The notes under the pieces: model-generated
Seen by the model: only the letters and a program-made list of their open reading frames with translations
What the model was told of the DNA's origin: nothing
Databases searched by the model: none
Assembly (NCBI GenBank): GCA_964007475.1
Contig: OZ023273.1
Span: forward strand, 4,564,176 to 4,628,175
Length of the DNA: 64,000 nucleotides
Source: Hybos culiciformis
Lineage: Eukaryota; Arthropoda; Insecta; Diptera; Hybotidae
Reading direction: 5' to 3'
In this document: positions 36,701-47,488 of the stretch, piece by piece
Numbering within the stretch: the first letter of the stretch is position 1
Layout: every line of letters starts with the position of its first letter
Made by a program: the position numbers and the translations under genes

Positions 36701-39700
36701 CTTCTATTTTCGTATTAATACCGCTATTTTTACCGTCATTTTTGTTCTTATCGTTTTCATGCGATTTTTGCAAATAATCGATTTCCGAGGTCCGACGTCC
36801 GACATCCGAGCTTAAATTTAATGTACCGTCCGAATTAAATTGTACCGTTCCGATTCTATCACTTCGTGTAACATTGAGAAAACGATCCTGTATCTCCATA
36901 ATATTTGACAACAAATCGATCGGAACAGCCGGATTTCGATCCAAACTGGTTACTATATTTTTTTGTCTTCTCAAGTTGTTTCCAGGTAAACTGCGTATTC
37001 GAACCGCAGTTTCAATACCTGCACCACCAGCATCTACTGTGTATAACTCATTGTCTTCGGTATCGTTATCCCCCGAAAAATAATCTAAATCATTTACATT
37101 TCCGAATAGTGAGAAGGTACGAAGTGCTTCAATTGGCCTGGTCTCTTTATTCAATTTAACAAAATTAATCTTTTCCTTTAATGAATTTCTCTTGGGTACA
37201 ACATTTCTAACAGAAATTTGTTCTCCCGCTCGTCTACGTTTTGTTTTTTTTCTACGTCTACGTGTAATTTTTCGCCTTTTCGTTGCTTTTATCGCAAATT
37301 TTTCGTCATAATTATTAACATCATATTCTACAACATAAGTTCTTCGACGGCGTTTTTTTATTTTACGCCTTTTTCTAGCTTTTTTTTCTCTAGAAGTGGT
37401 CGTTGTAGTAGTGGTTGTAGTTGTAGTAGTAGTCATTCTTCTAACACTCGAAGGTGCTAGACGCTCTCGAAGTTCCCTGGATTGGGCGGTATCTGATATA
37501 TCAATCACATTTCCTTGTCGTCGTCTAGTAATTGTTTCACGAATGCGCTCACTTTGTCGAGTTCTCAGTATTCTTGGTTCTCTTACTTCTCTTATACGTA
37601 ATCTAGTTTCAGGAATACCCAGATCTCGAATATCTTCATAAAGTGCAGTTAAGTCATCTTCAACATCATCCTCGTTGGGATCAAAGCAATTGTCACAATA
37701 CCAAAATCCATCGGGAATATCATTTATGGGAGGATCTAAACAAAATGTGTGGTAACCTTGATTACATCCGTCACAAAGCAACATAACGTCTTCACGATAG
37801 GAACGACTACATATTTCACACGGTGTTGGACCTTCTGTTTCAGGGTCGTCTTCAATTTCGATTGGTTTTTCGACTTTAATTTCTCGAACAAATTTTTTGA
37901 CTATGTAATTATTCCGAACGATAATTTTATCAAATTCCTTACGATCGATCGGACATGTTTGTACGTTCCTAGACCACTCTTCAATGCAACATGCACAAAA
38001 TGTGTGTTCACAAACAGATGGCGTTCCAATTTCTTGTTTTCGAAATGAAAGTAAACAAATCGGACATTTATCCAAAGATGCATCATTACTACTGGTATCA
38101 GTTGTAAACCCATCATCATCAGCAATCGAAATTACTTCCATTGGTGGCAAGGAATCCTCATCCTCAATAATAATTGGATTACTATTTAGTATGTTATTGT
38201 TTTTCCGACCACGAACAATTACTTTCTTTCGATTAAATGTAATCTGAAATGTAAAATATAAAATAAAATAAATTTTTTTTTGTAAAATTTGTTACAAATG
38301 TGAACTTCTTCAGTTCATGACAATTATTATTAAAATTATAGTCAATACAGAAAGAAAAATTAAAAAAGAAAACCTTAGCATGACTTTTTTTTTTTTTTAT
38401 TAAAACTACTATATCACTAGGTGGGATAAGTTTTATACTATAAGAAGTATGGATTTGGTAATGAGGACAGGAAGTTTAGACGGGATTAAAAAGTGCGACA
38501 GTTAGTAGGTAATCATTTACACTCTTCTTAAAGCTGCGCAATCAAGCGTCCGCCAGCTGTCGGGAACAGTTTTGATGGGAAAGCATTCCACATTCTGGAC
38601 GAATCTCCGAAGCTCGTTCTATCACATCTGGGAATTTTGACGAAATAAAAAAAACTTAAATACACATTAAAAAAATTAATTTAAATTTTTTTGTAAAGCA
38701 AAGGTTAAGACGGGAAGCGAAAAATTAAGAGGAATGTAGAGTTATCCATGGTAGTTAATCCCGATTTTATAATAATATGTATAGAACACATTATACCTGC
38801 AAAGTCACGGAAAAGTTTTAGGTAGAGAAAAAGGGGGTTGTAATCCCTGTAGCTAGCAAGGACACGCGAAAATTGTGTACGTCACTCAGCTGCAGATGAA
38901 GGGGTGATACTCCCTTTAATCGGTAGGAAAAAACAATTTAATTGTTCATATATTTATGTAAAATCGTGGATAACAACCACTTCAAACCGATAAAGTGCAT
39001 TTTGTTTGATAGAGAATATGTACATTTAACTAACTGATCACTCAATGTTTTTCAGAGTTTCAAAGTAAAATTATGAAAAATAACTGTCTAGCATTTAAAT
39101 AAAAATGTTCAATAACGTTTTTAAATTTCATACTTTTAAATAAACATGAGATATAACATTGTCTCTAAAACAGATGGTTTGATATCTGTTGAACTAACAT
39201 CATTTTAAATAGATTTGCCATTGATTTTATCGATACTTGTTAATGTTTGCAATCATGTTAATGTTTAAAAACATCTTGAGTATAATGAGGAAACGTAAAA
39301 TTTAAATTCTGAATGAATTTATTTTTTTTATTTTTCCTTTGATTGTTTGCATGTAAGAGTGTAAGACCTTAAAATTGTAAAACATATTTTTATATAAATA
39401 TGTACACTTAATAATTCTGGATAAAATTGTATTGCACAAAATATCGATCGTTATGTGAGAAATAATATTAATTAGTTAAACCAAAGGTATCGTTTTATTT
39501 ACATTTTTACAGATCTGTCCAAAACGAAAATTGATTTGGCTGAAAATTTAAATTAAGTAGATGTTTTAACATTTTTGTTTTAACATTTTCAATGGTTTCT
39601 TAGGGTTCAACTTCTAAAGTAACAGTTATTCCAGTTTGAAGTGTTAACGAAAATCTGTATTTGTTCCAAATGCCTTTAAAAAATGTTTTTTTTGTTTTGT

Positions 39701-42093
39701 TGACATTAAAATAATGTTAATTTTAGTTAAGATTTTTAGTTTGATCTAAAATGTATAGATTGTAGATATACATATGTTTTTCTTTTTTCACAACATTTAC
39801 ACACAATCAAAAAAATATTCGCTTTAATTTTCGAAAACACCCGGTATAAACACATGTAAATCCAAATAAAGCATAACGTACATGTGTTGAGTGTTAATTC
39901 AACTGGTCTTTCAACGTCTTTTAAGATTCGATGGTAAGAGATATTTTGGATAATATCCATTTATATAAAACAAAATGATTTTTCTGAATAGGTTTAGATT
40001 TGCTACCTAGAAGTAAAAAATGACAAAGATAATAACTGTGTCACCCTATTTTCCAACCATTAAATTAATGGTTGATAACCTGAAGTGTAGCGAAGCTATA
40101 AGCATCAAAATAAACACCTATTTCAACTAGAAAACAGAACAAGAAACGCTGTTTATAGATAAGCACAGAATATGCATAGCGGACCTAAGTATTACAGCTA
40201 GTTTTTTTTTTTTTACAAAAGAACAACCCATCTTGTGATATTAAATTTTTTTTTTCCATATTGTGTTAAAAATTGTATAAGACTTGAATTAAATGCACAT
40301 TTAGTCAGGCAGCAAGTAAGCAAAGTAAATTTTTTTTTTCTTTTAAATTTTTTAAAATTCGAGTTATTGCCTGGCGCTAAAAACAAGTCTTAAGGCGGAA
40401 GATACCTGGTCGTTTGTCAAAGCAACATATTAATTGAATGTGGAGGATGCAACCTTGTCGATTGAGAAATGTTGAAAAATTTTAGATTACGACATCAGCA
40501 AAGAATTTTTTATTCTGAAGGGGTCTACAACTATTAAACACTATTACCTAATTTTATCAAAATTGAATACTAGTTTTCAAAATTAAAAAAGCATAGCCTT
40601 AATTTTATTAAACTAATAGAAAGTACCTAATCATTGATAAATAAATAGTAAAACTTCGTAAAATAAAGTATTTTGTGTGGTATGTATACTAATATACTTA
40701 CTTATCTATGTATATATAAGTATTTATACATATAAGTACTTTTATAAAAAAAAAATAAAATAAAATAAAAACTAAAAGATTAACTTTCTAAAATCTTCTT
40801 ATTCCAATCAATGATAAAATTCTAAAGTTGTAAGAATTTAGTTAATATTTTAAGTTTATTTTCTATCAAATATTTTTAAAATTTCTTTCCAATAAATTTA
40901 TTAACGTATCTTCTGTATAGATATGTATATAATTTTGCTTAATTCATTAAGAATCATTGTACAAAGATACCTACTTAGATCTTAATTTGTACGGTTTCAT
41001 TTAAGGCCGGAATTTTCGAAATTACACTTTAGGATGGAGAAGTATAATTTTAACATCATGAGCTTCAGCCTCAACATTGAGACCTGAAAGAATTGATTTT
41101 ATGTTCCTTGAATTTATACCTTAAATATTTTCTTTTTTCAAACGGTCATAACTATTTTTTGGTTGTAAAGTGACGAAGTATTTACACAAAAATTATAAGT
41201 ACAAAAAAAAAACTCCATTAGGTAGTAGGTAGGTAATTACAGATTTTTAATTTTGGTTTTATTTAAAATTAACTAAGAAAAAACGTTCAAATAAAAACTG
41301 TTAGGTATTTGTTAAAATTTAACCTTCTATACCTAAAATTATATTAAACTTCAAACTGGCCTACATAAGTAGGTACAAATAAGTTATAAAAGTAAGTTAG
41401 ATTACCTATCAATCAACATGTAGGTAACCTATCTTTAATTTTTTTTTTTCACATATAAGATATTAAGCATAAACTATATGGCAGCAAAAGTATCAAGGAA
41501 TGTATCCAAATATTCAGTTAGGTGCATACTATTTACTTCACTATATGCAGGTAGGTTGCTTAGATCAATAAGGTCCAGGTGTACCTACCTAGAGTTTGTT
41601 TTTATATGCACAACTTAGGTAATTGAAAACAATTTATAAATATTTTGCTAAAAATTTAAAAATATATATACTTAAAATAATTAAATTAATGTTTTTTTTT
41701 CTGTTACCCATACGATAGATATAAAAATAATAATAAAGTTTTTACCTCAGAATCATCAGAAGATAATTCACTTTCTGAAGATTCTAAAATTTGTTTTGTA
41801 GCGAAATTTCTAAAACGTCTGCTTGTTGGACCGATAATTGAACAATCTGAGCAATCATCATCTTCAGAGTCTTCAATTTGTATTTGCATGACAATTTTGT
41901 GTTTTTGTTGTTGTTGCCCTTGCCCTTTTGAAGTTGAAGGACCTTCAACATCAGCGGAAGCGAAATTGTAATTATTAACTTTGCTATTGCTGCTACCAAC
42001 ATTGTTATTATTACTATTATTTTTTTTACTAAAGTTTTTTCTTAAATTTAATGGTAAATTATCATCTGAGCTGTCACCGGTTGAATCAGACAT
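21772..42093 (-). CDS. PHRF1: PHRF1: PHD and RING finger protein, CTD-binding SR-like
   Basis: Six exons on the minus strand: 42093-41746, 38243-35298, 32869-29383, 22857-22760, 22687-22559 and 21930-21772. All junctions are GT-AG and in frame, giving 2388 aa, against roughly 1650 for human PHRF1. A RING finger (CPIC...CEHTFCACC...CPID, residues 176 to about 220) has the family's Asp as last ligand. A PHD finger (CEIC...CDGC...HTFC...CDNC) spans 258-302. Next come basic and Thr-run segments, Asn/Gly-rich and Pro-rich low-complexity stretches, an acidic region from 1099, an RS-rich region around 1350-1595, and a Gln-rich coiled region around 1945-2005. The C-terminus ([30 protein letters not shown], split here by an exon border after PK) is the conserved end of the family. 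PHRF1 proteins are nuclear, ubiquitin-ligase-like and bind the RNA polymerase II CTD. The last three short exons lie 6.5 kb beyond exon 3 and were found by frame continuity. Confidence 0.92.
23151..23329. mobile_element. MITE with about 80-bp terminal inverted repeats
   Basis: TAGAGTACGATTCAAATCAC at the left is the exact complement of GTGATTTGAATCGTACTCTA at the right. The arms continue with TTGACCAATCCGTTATG and, after a short unpaired stretch, CCATTACAAAATTCCATACA, leaving only a small loop. The flanks read ACAT on both sides; alternatively the outer TA could be the target duplication, as for Tc1/mariner elements. About 180 bp with no coding capacity. Confidence 0.75.
23808..24400 (+). mobile_element. 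5'-truncated LINE: reverse-transcriptase C-terminus and 3' tail
   Basis: The frame from about 23808 to the TGA... stop at 24312 encodes [25 protein letters not shown] and then [20 protein letters not shown] and a C-terminal helix-rich part ending [15 protein letters not shown]...[10 protein letters not shown]. The PHFEYCS, LQNRAxRIIL and YTP...ML landmarks are the standard end of Jockey/CR1-group non-LTR retrotransposon polymerases. A short 3' region and an (AAAT)n tail follow to about 24400. The 5' end is missing, as usual for LINE insertions. The fragment itself has no internal stop, so it may be fairly young. Confidence 0.8.
24410..24556 (+). mobile_element. Second LINE 3' end of a different family
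   Basis: The frame 24448-24556 encodes [19 protein letters not shown] then [17 protein letters not shown] and a stop. AYNSLPxxIKDCxxLNxFxxxLKxY is a typical C-terminus of non-LTR polymerases but differs from the neighbouring copy. It lies immediately after that copy's poly-A tail in the same orientation. Confidence 0.65.
26178..26290. repeat. Interspersed repeat, copy 2 (first copy at 9439)
   Basis: Collinear with 9439-9560: AATTCTGTCTTC, ACGCCTAAACCGCTGGA, AAATTTTGAAAC, CGAAATGGTTATAAGATATTAG. It ends about 150 bp before the Helitron-like unit at 26438. Confidence 0.5.
26438..27328. mobile_element. Helitron-like non-autonomous unit(s)
   Basis: The unit starts TCTATATATATGAAAGCG after an A and reaches CTAG followed by T, the A/T insertion preference of Helitrons. 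Just before CTAG is a small hairpin, TGTGT-TCGGGT-ACACA (27308-27323). An alternative end is GGGTTGACGGCTA near 27271, matching GGGTTGATGGCTAG at the end of the next unit. There are no terminal inverted repeats and no Rep/helicase coding. The minus ORFs at 26439-26699 and 26767-27042 come from the internal tandem repeats. Confidence 0.45.
26590..27058. repeat. Four tandem copies of a 116-119 bp unit
   Basis: Successive copies of GACCTCCTACCCAGGGACCT start near 26590, 26710, 26826 and 26945. Each is followed by GGCGGACTT(T/C)AAAAGTTCG, TTTCATTCAAATTTGG, AAGAGGAAA and AATTTCGTAACAAAAAATT. Copies differ at scattered bases. Confidence 0.8.
27329..28370. mobile_element. Second Helitron-like unit, interrupted by a MITE
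   Basis: It begins directly after the CTAG of the previous unit and shares its TTTGTCTCTTTGTCTGTTTG leader, one copy of the GACCTCC...AAAAGTTCGTCCG block and the distal ATAACTAGC...CTATAATTGT, CAACCTGA/GAACCTGA, AACAAAAATTCCACTT segment. It ends CACGGGTTGATGGCTAG. The distal part is split by the MITE at 27865-28233. A 25-bp partial duplication (CGTAGCTAAGCAC, twice) lies near its end. Confidence 0.5.
27865..28233. mobile_element. MITE with CCTTGTTCGCA inverted ends, TA-flanked
   Basis: CCTTGTTCGCATTTCAACAT at the left matches the complement of the right end (CCTTGTTCGCACTTCAATAT), both continuing into a TTTxTCCGGATA block. TA flanks both ends (27863-27864, 28234-28235), as in Tc1/mariner-type insertions. 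It sits inside the second Helitron-like unit, so it inserted later. No coding region. Confidence 0.75.
28422..28560. repeat. Dispersed repeat related to 55425-55555
   Basis: Shared ordered words are GATTCTGAT, ATTAGT, ATGTCGATTAGAGG, CCAAG(A/G)ATTCGGA. A looser relation (GTCTGGxTTTCGATxAAAATT) links 18313-18400 and 56305-56400. Confidence 0.45.
34439..34916. mobile_element. MITE in PHRF1 intron 2
   Basis: Left end GCTTGTTCACACCTAGCTAA continuing TTTAACATGTTCG; the complement of the right end reads GCCTTGTTCACACTTCGCTA continuing ATTTAACATGTTCG. The shared CTTGTTC(A/G)CA core suggests relation to the MITE at 27865. The interior has further AACATGTT palindromes. The ORFs at 34325-34591 and 34651-34918 lie in this element and do not look coding. 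Confidence 0.7.
38479..38630 (-). mobile_element. Frameshifted LINE polymerase relic in PHRF1 intron 1
   Basis: Minus-strand pieces in shifting frames read [18 protein letters not shown] and then [20 protein letters not shown] followed by a stop. The RxWNxxPSxxFP...FKKxVNxYL pattern is a common C-terminus of non-LTR retrotransposon polymerases. A frame change between the two parts shows it is dead. Confidence 0.5.
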
Positions 42094-43577
42094 TTTGTTT
42101 TGCTTTGCTGGACGACTGACGACAGCGAAAATAAAATTAATTGTATTTTATTTTTAACAAATGTCAAATTCATGCGAAATGCGAAAAAAAGTTTTTAATT
42201 CAGTTTTTTTTTTCTATAAAACATTATTTGTTCCAAATTTACGGTTTTTTTTAACAATTTTCTCAAACAAAACTAGGAAGGAAATAACTTAAAAAAAAAA
42301 ATAAATGTATATAAAATCAAAAGAAAAATAATTTTTAATTCGTTTCGCACACAAAGCACAAAAAGTCTTGTTCTTCTTGTTGGTATGTAAATTATTTCAT
42401 TTGTTGGAAAATGGCAAGAAAAAAATTTTCATTCATAATAATAATAAATCCACTTAATATTTTTAATTTTTTTTTTTTAACTAATAAAACTAATAATCCA
42501 TTAATCTATTTTTTCACTTTTTTATACTTTTAAATTTGTTTTTTTTAATAAATTTTAATATTTTTTAATGACAAAAAATGGCGAATCTATCTTGAAAAAT
42601 TTTTGATTGATTTTTTTTCAAGTCAAATGTTCTGAAACTGGACGAGTTCGTTTAAAGAAGGTGAACATAATTTTAAAGGTCAGGTTGCTGTAGGATTCAA
42701 AGTAACGGCGTTAACGACGGCGCCGAATACATGACTTACGTAAAGTGATTAGTCGAGAGTAAAACTATATTTATAATTTCAGTACATATTTCAAATTTAT
42801 TTATCGTGAAGCCCTAAGGCCGAAAACTCAATTTGTTTCGTAATTATATGTTCACAACGAAAAATTAAATTTTATTGAACCCGATTTCGTTCTTTTTTGT
42901 GCAATTTTTGGATTTTTTTGTATTTTCCGGGCGTTTGGAACAGGGAACTGTTGATATTGATATAAAAAAAAAACAATTTTAAAAAGTAAACAACGAAAAA
43001 TACGAGTGTTTACGAATTTTGAAAAGGCGACATTACGATCAGAAGCGACGTTGATCGATTTTTTTTAACGGCGACTAGTCGAATTTTTACCTTCAACTGT
43101 TGCGCCCAGTCGGCTTAAAATTAACTGTATTGCAGAAAATCGGCGGCTTAGAAAAAAAAACGGCGACTAGAGATAAAAATGAAAAAAATTGGTGGCTAGA
43201 GGCAAACAATTGGTGAGATCAACGACTGGTGGAAAAAAAAAGTCGAAATCGACGAGAAAAATGTTAAATGTTAGTACTGTAGGAAGGTCAAAAAATATCA
43301 CGGGAAAAGAACGTCGTAAGAATATATAATACAGATAAATAAATAAATAAAAAATAAATAATATATACTCGCTCACGCACTTCATAAATCTGAATGTTCT
43401 ACCTTTGCTTGCTAACACGAAAACTCTCTTGATTGGATATATTAACAAAAATTCAGAACATAATAATATTGTAACCAGAGCTTCTACTCTACAAAAATCA
43501 TGACAACACGCAATAAATTTAAGTCGCATTGTCAAGACTTATATTGTACTTAAAGTAAAAAAATAACAACGATAACA
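42094..43577. other. Divergent intergenic region PHRF1 / RpS13
   Basis: About 1.5 kb that must contain both promoters. It includes an unusual cluster of CGGCGACTAG-like words at 43015-43275. The minus ORF at 43167-43535 is Phe/Leu-rich and looks non-coding. Confidence 0.5.
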
Positions 43578-43610
43578 CTTTTCTATTAAATTTTTCTTTT
43601 TCTGTGAAAT
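43578..43610 (+). promoter_or_regulatory. RpS13: Possible 5' TOP start region of RpS13
   Basis: Pyrimidine-rich stretches CTTTTCT (from 43578) and CTTTTTCTG (from 43596) lie just upstream of the RpS13 ATG. Ribosomal protein mRNAs normally begin with a C followed by pyrimidines (TOP motif). Which C is the start cannot be told from sequence. Confidence 0.4.
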
Positions 43611-43624
43611 AATAAAGAATCAAC

Positions 43625-45134
43625 ATGGGTCGTATGCACGCACCAGGGTAATTAATTAAAATTTTATATAAATATTTGAGAATATTCATAAATTTTAGTT
43701 TTTAAAAATATGATTTGTTAAATTCCATAATTTTTAACAATAAAATAGTCTAAATTTCAGAAATATTTGCGCGAATTAGAAAATTTTTAGAAATTAAGTG
43801 CCATGTGTAATTTTTTTTTGTTTTTCTGACATTGTCAATTGAAAAAATCTAACCTAAAAAATAAATTGTTATTTTTTTTTAATTTTATTTTATTAATTTT
43901 ATTAAATTTTATTTTAGTAAGGGTATATCCCAATCAGCCTTGCCATACAGAAGATCAGTTCCATCATGGTTAAAATTAAATGCTGATGATGTTAAGGAAC
44001 AAATTAAGAAATTGGGTAAAAAGGGAATGACACCATCAAAAATAGGTGAGCTCTTTTATATGTTATACCTCCTACCTATATGTTCATATTTGATTTTAGG
44101 GAATATAAATTAAAATCTTCAGTTTTCAAAATTAAGCTTATGAATTATACTTAAGTGTAGGTAAAGCTACCAAATTAAGTTAGGTACATTTAAGAAAATA
44201 GGTAATCGATAAGCTAATTTTGTCGTGGTTAAATACATTCAGACTTAGGTATACGTTGGAGATTAATATGTTCACTTTTATGTATGAATTTACAAAAATT
44301 AGGTTGCTGGTGTAGATTGCGGTTTATAAATGTATTATTTCCTTCAGAAATCTCAATATTCCTACACCTATATGCCAAGCAGCTGAAGTAGAAGAATCAA
44401 AGTCAAAAGGACACTGAAGCATTTATTATTTTGATTACGAGGGTTTTTTTTTATACATACATGGCATTACTTCAAATAAAAGATTCTATGTTGTCCAAAT
44501 GCTAAACAAAATTTATTACTATGTTTAAAAAACCTACATGTCTTCCATGTTATCCTATTGATTATGGTTCATATTAATAGTTTATATTAACAATCAAATT
44601 CGAGGAGGTAAAATTTGATGATTATCAAACTTGAACATCCGAATTTATATTCGATACAATTAATTTGTGACCAAACTGACGATCAATTTAGGTGATATTA
44701 TATGGTGATATTAATAATAGTCACCGTTCCTATCATTGGGCATTTATTCTTTACATGATGAAAAAAAAATATTTCTTATTTAAAAGTTATATAAATACAA
44801 AGATATTAATTTTCTTATTTATATTTTAGGCATCATTCTTCGTGATTCACATGGTGTTGCTCAAGTTCGTTTTGTCAATGGCAATAAAATTTTACGGATA
44901 ATGAAATCTGTGGGCTTAAAACCAGATATTCCAGAGGATTTATATTATATGATTAAAAAAGCCGTAGCTATTCGTAAACATTTGGAACGTAATCGTAAAG
45001 ATAAGGATGGGAAATTTCGTTTAATTTTGGTTGAATCCAGAATTCACCGTTTGGCACGATATTATAAAACAAAAAGTGTACTACCACCAAATTGGAAATA
45101 CGAATCAAGTACCGCATCAGCTTTGGTTGCTTAA
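43625..45134 (+). CDS. RpS13: 40S ribosomal protein S13 (uS15)
   Basis: Three exons, 43625-43647, 43918-44045 and 44830-45134, encode 151 aa, the usual length of eukaryotic S13. The start is [20 protein letters not shown], the family signature. The core includes [30 protein letters not shown] and the C-terminal [20 protein letters not shown]. uS15 binds 18S rRNA in the small-subunit platform near the inter-subunit bridge. The first exon carries only seven and two-thirds codons, a common arrangement in insect ribosomal protein genes. All motifs are intact and there is no sign of a pseudogene: introns are present and no stop or frameshift is seen. The gene is convergent with the dehydrogenase gene downstream. 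Confidence 0.97.
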
Positions 45135-45192
45135 ATATTAAACTAGCTTTTTACAAAAAACAACAGATTTATATGTTAAATTGAAGAAATTG

Positions 45193-45198
45193 AATAAA
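45193..45198 (+). terminator. RpS13: Polyadenylation signal of RpS13
   Basis: AATAAA about 60 bp after the stop codon. Confidence 0.6.
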
Positions 45199-46012
45199 AA
45201 CATTAACATCATATTCGTTTAAAGAAACAAAATTTATTTTATTTTTTAATAAATTACATTTAAAAGTTATAAGGTTCTCAAAAGTGTACACTGTGAGTGA
45301 TATTTTTGATTAAAAGTAAATATTCTCCTTAATGTACTTATAACAAAGTTTGTAAAGACTTCAGTAAATAATAAAAAAATCGAGTTAATAAGAAGGTCGT
45401 TATATCGTTTTTTTACTAAAGAATATTATAAATATAGATAAAATTGTAACTAAGGATTGTACGCTCGATTGGTACAGTAAAACATTTTTCAGACTTTGAC
45501 CCGCAAAAGTGAAACCAAGTATGTTAAGATTGTGTACTTTTCGTGCCGTGAGATCTAAAATGTAAATTAGAGGAACGAAATGCTTACCTTTACCAACTAG
45601 TGATAACAGATAGCACGATTCAAACCGTCATCTGTAATAAGTAAATTTCCCGCATTTTTTTAAATCATGCTAAACTTAGTTAGGAATGGATTAATTAGGC
45701 TTAAAATGATTGTACAATTATTAAGGCTTTAGATCTTGAAGTTATAGTAAACTTAAGCTTCCTTAATAAAGTTTTAATTTTTTATAATCAAAAAAATAAT
45801 TTTATTTTCAAACCTTTTTTTTCTTAACAGCTTATTATTTTATTTGAAGAAAACCCATCAAAGTACAAAACAAAAAGTCTGATATTTTTATTTAACATGC
45901 AAAATATATTCTATAAGGCTTTGTTGCCTGACAAATTTTTTTAAATTCTTAAAAGTAAAATAAAGTTAGATAACTAGTATTTAATGTGCTTGCGTTGCTT
46001 GACAATCAACTT
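45199..46012. other. Convergent 3' spacer
   Basis: No gene seen. A minus-strand AATAAA (TTTATT at 45887-45892) may end the dehydrogenase transcript. Confidence 0.5.
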
Positions 46013-47488
46013 TCACTTTCCCTCTCGTACTTTCTTAAGTCCACTGGTTCCAAGAACTTTAACTATCCTAAAAAAAACAAAAAAAATAAGTTATTTGAAT
46101 AAATGTACTAATATACATTAATGTTTGTTTAAAAAATTTCATATTAAGCAGTTTATGACTTAACGTCAACGTCAGCCTAACTAAATCCACAAATAAATTA
46201 TGATTGCATTTGAAACTAAAGTTTAATTTTACACCGAACTTACAACATTTTTATATTTGGATAATATGATGCAACGTAAGCCAAAATATTAACTGGAAAT
46301 AGACCAACCCATGAAAGAAGCAATTTGTTTGCTATAGCAATAGCAAAGAGATGCCCACATCGTTCTGCTGTCATACGCTTATCTTTTTCTCCAATCGGAA
46401 TGCCGTATTTCTAAAAGAAATGTATTTACATATAAACAAGTCAGATTTTTTTTTTAACTTTAATCTGCAAAATTTAACCGAGTTACCTCATTCGGTTTGT
46501 CAGTAAAACTTTCTTGAAGAAATGGAGTTGCTATTGGGCCTGGACAAAACACGGTCACATCTATCTTAGGTTCTTCAACCTTTAAGGCACCAAAATATCC
46601 CTAGTAAAAATATATAAAAATACATTATACTTTTAGTAAACATTTTTTTTGCATAAATAACATACATGAAGAGCATGCTTAGCACCACAATAACTCGCAG
46701 AATTTGGAACTGGAATAATGCCAGCCCCGCTTGAAGTTATAGCTATGTGACCAACGCCGCCGCAAAGTTCTTTAAAATATCTGACAGCAATGCGCGACAA
46801 AGATAGCACTGCAAAAACATCTAATTCGAATAGTTCTCTATCAACCTCTAAATCAATTGTATCCCAACCAGCTCTTTGTGAACGACCGGCATTATTAACC
46901 AAAATATCAACACAATTAAAATAACTAATCACTTCGTCAAAATATTTTCGATGATTTTCAATTTTTAATATATCCATTGGTAATACTAAAATATCATCAT
47001 TAGCAATAAGACCGTTAGAGGCCGATAAGCATTCTTCTTTAACTTGTTTTAATGCATTTTCACGCCTAGCTGATAGCACTAGTTTTACTCCACCAGATTT
47101 GGATAGGGAAATAGCTAATGATTTTCCAATTCCAGACGAAGCTCCAGTAATCCATATAACTTTTCCACGAAGAGATGCTGTAATTATAGAAGAATTAAAC
47201 TATGTGACTTAATTTTTTTCTGTCTTATGTCTTTAATCTTATCGTTATTAGGGCAATCTTGTAAAAGTTAATAGATATTTGTGTACCTAATCGAACCTTA
47301 AAATATTAAAAATAATAAAAAATGAAACTGTATTTCAATATGATATTGAGTGTGTTTTACTTACATATTGGCTGACCAAAATGTTCTTTGAATGATAATT
47401 GCAAATCTGCATCCAATATAATCCATAAGAAAATATTAATCAAATAATATAAAAATACGAATATTCCGAGGATTTCAAAAAACCCCAT
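46013..47488 (-). CDS. Membrane-anchored short-chain dehydrogenase, DHRS7-like
   Basis: Five exons on the minus strand, 47488-47365, 47177-46666, 46600-46487, 46410-46244 and 46067-46013, join in frame to 323 aa. The N-terminus is one hydrophobic helix (FEILGIFVFLYYLINIFLWI), a likely ER signal anchor. The Rossmann fold follows: cofactor motif TGASSGIG, then NNAG (DILVNNAGRSQ), the catalytic Ser in ITSSGAG and the active-site pair YCGAK (YxxxK). The CPGPIATPF segment fits the PG loop after the active site. The C-terminus is GLKKVREGK. This matches DHRS7-type NAD(P)-dependent reductases acting on lipid or carbonyl substrates; the substrate cannot be read from sequence. The catalytic residues are complete, so it should be active. 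Confidence 0.88.

Noticed and set aside
44605..44690. C/D-box snoRNA in RpS13 intron 2 (TGATGA at 44616, CTGA at 44676)
   Set aside because: Ribosomal protein introns often host snoRNAs, but the terminal stem does not flank the boxes directly and no convincing C'/D' pair or rRNA guide was found. Could be tested with small-RNA reads.
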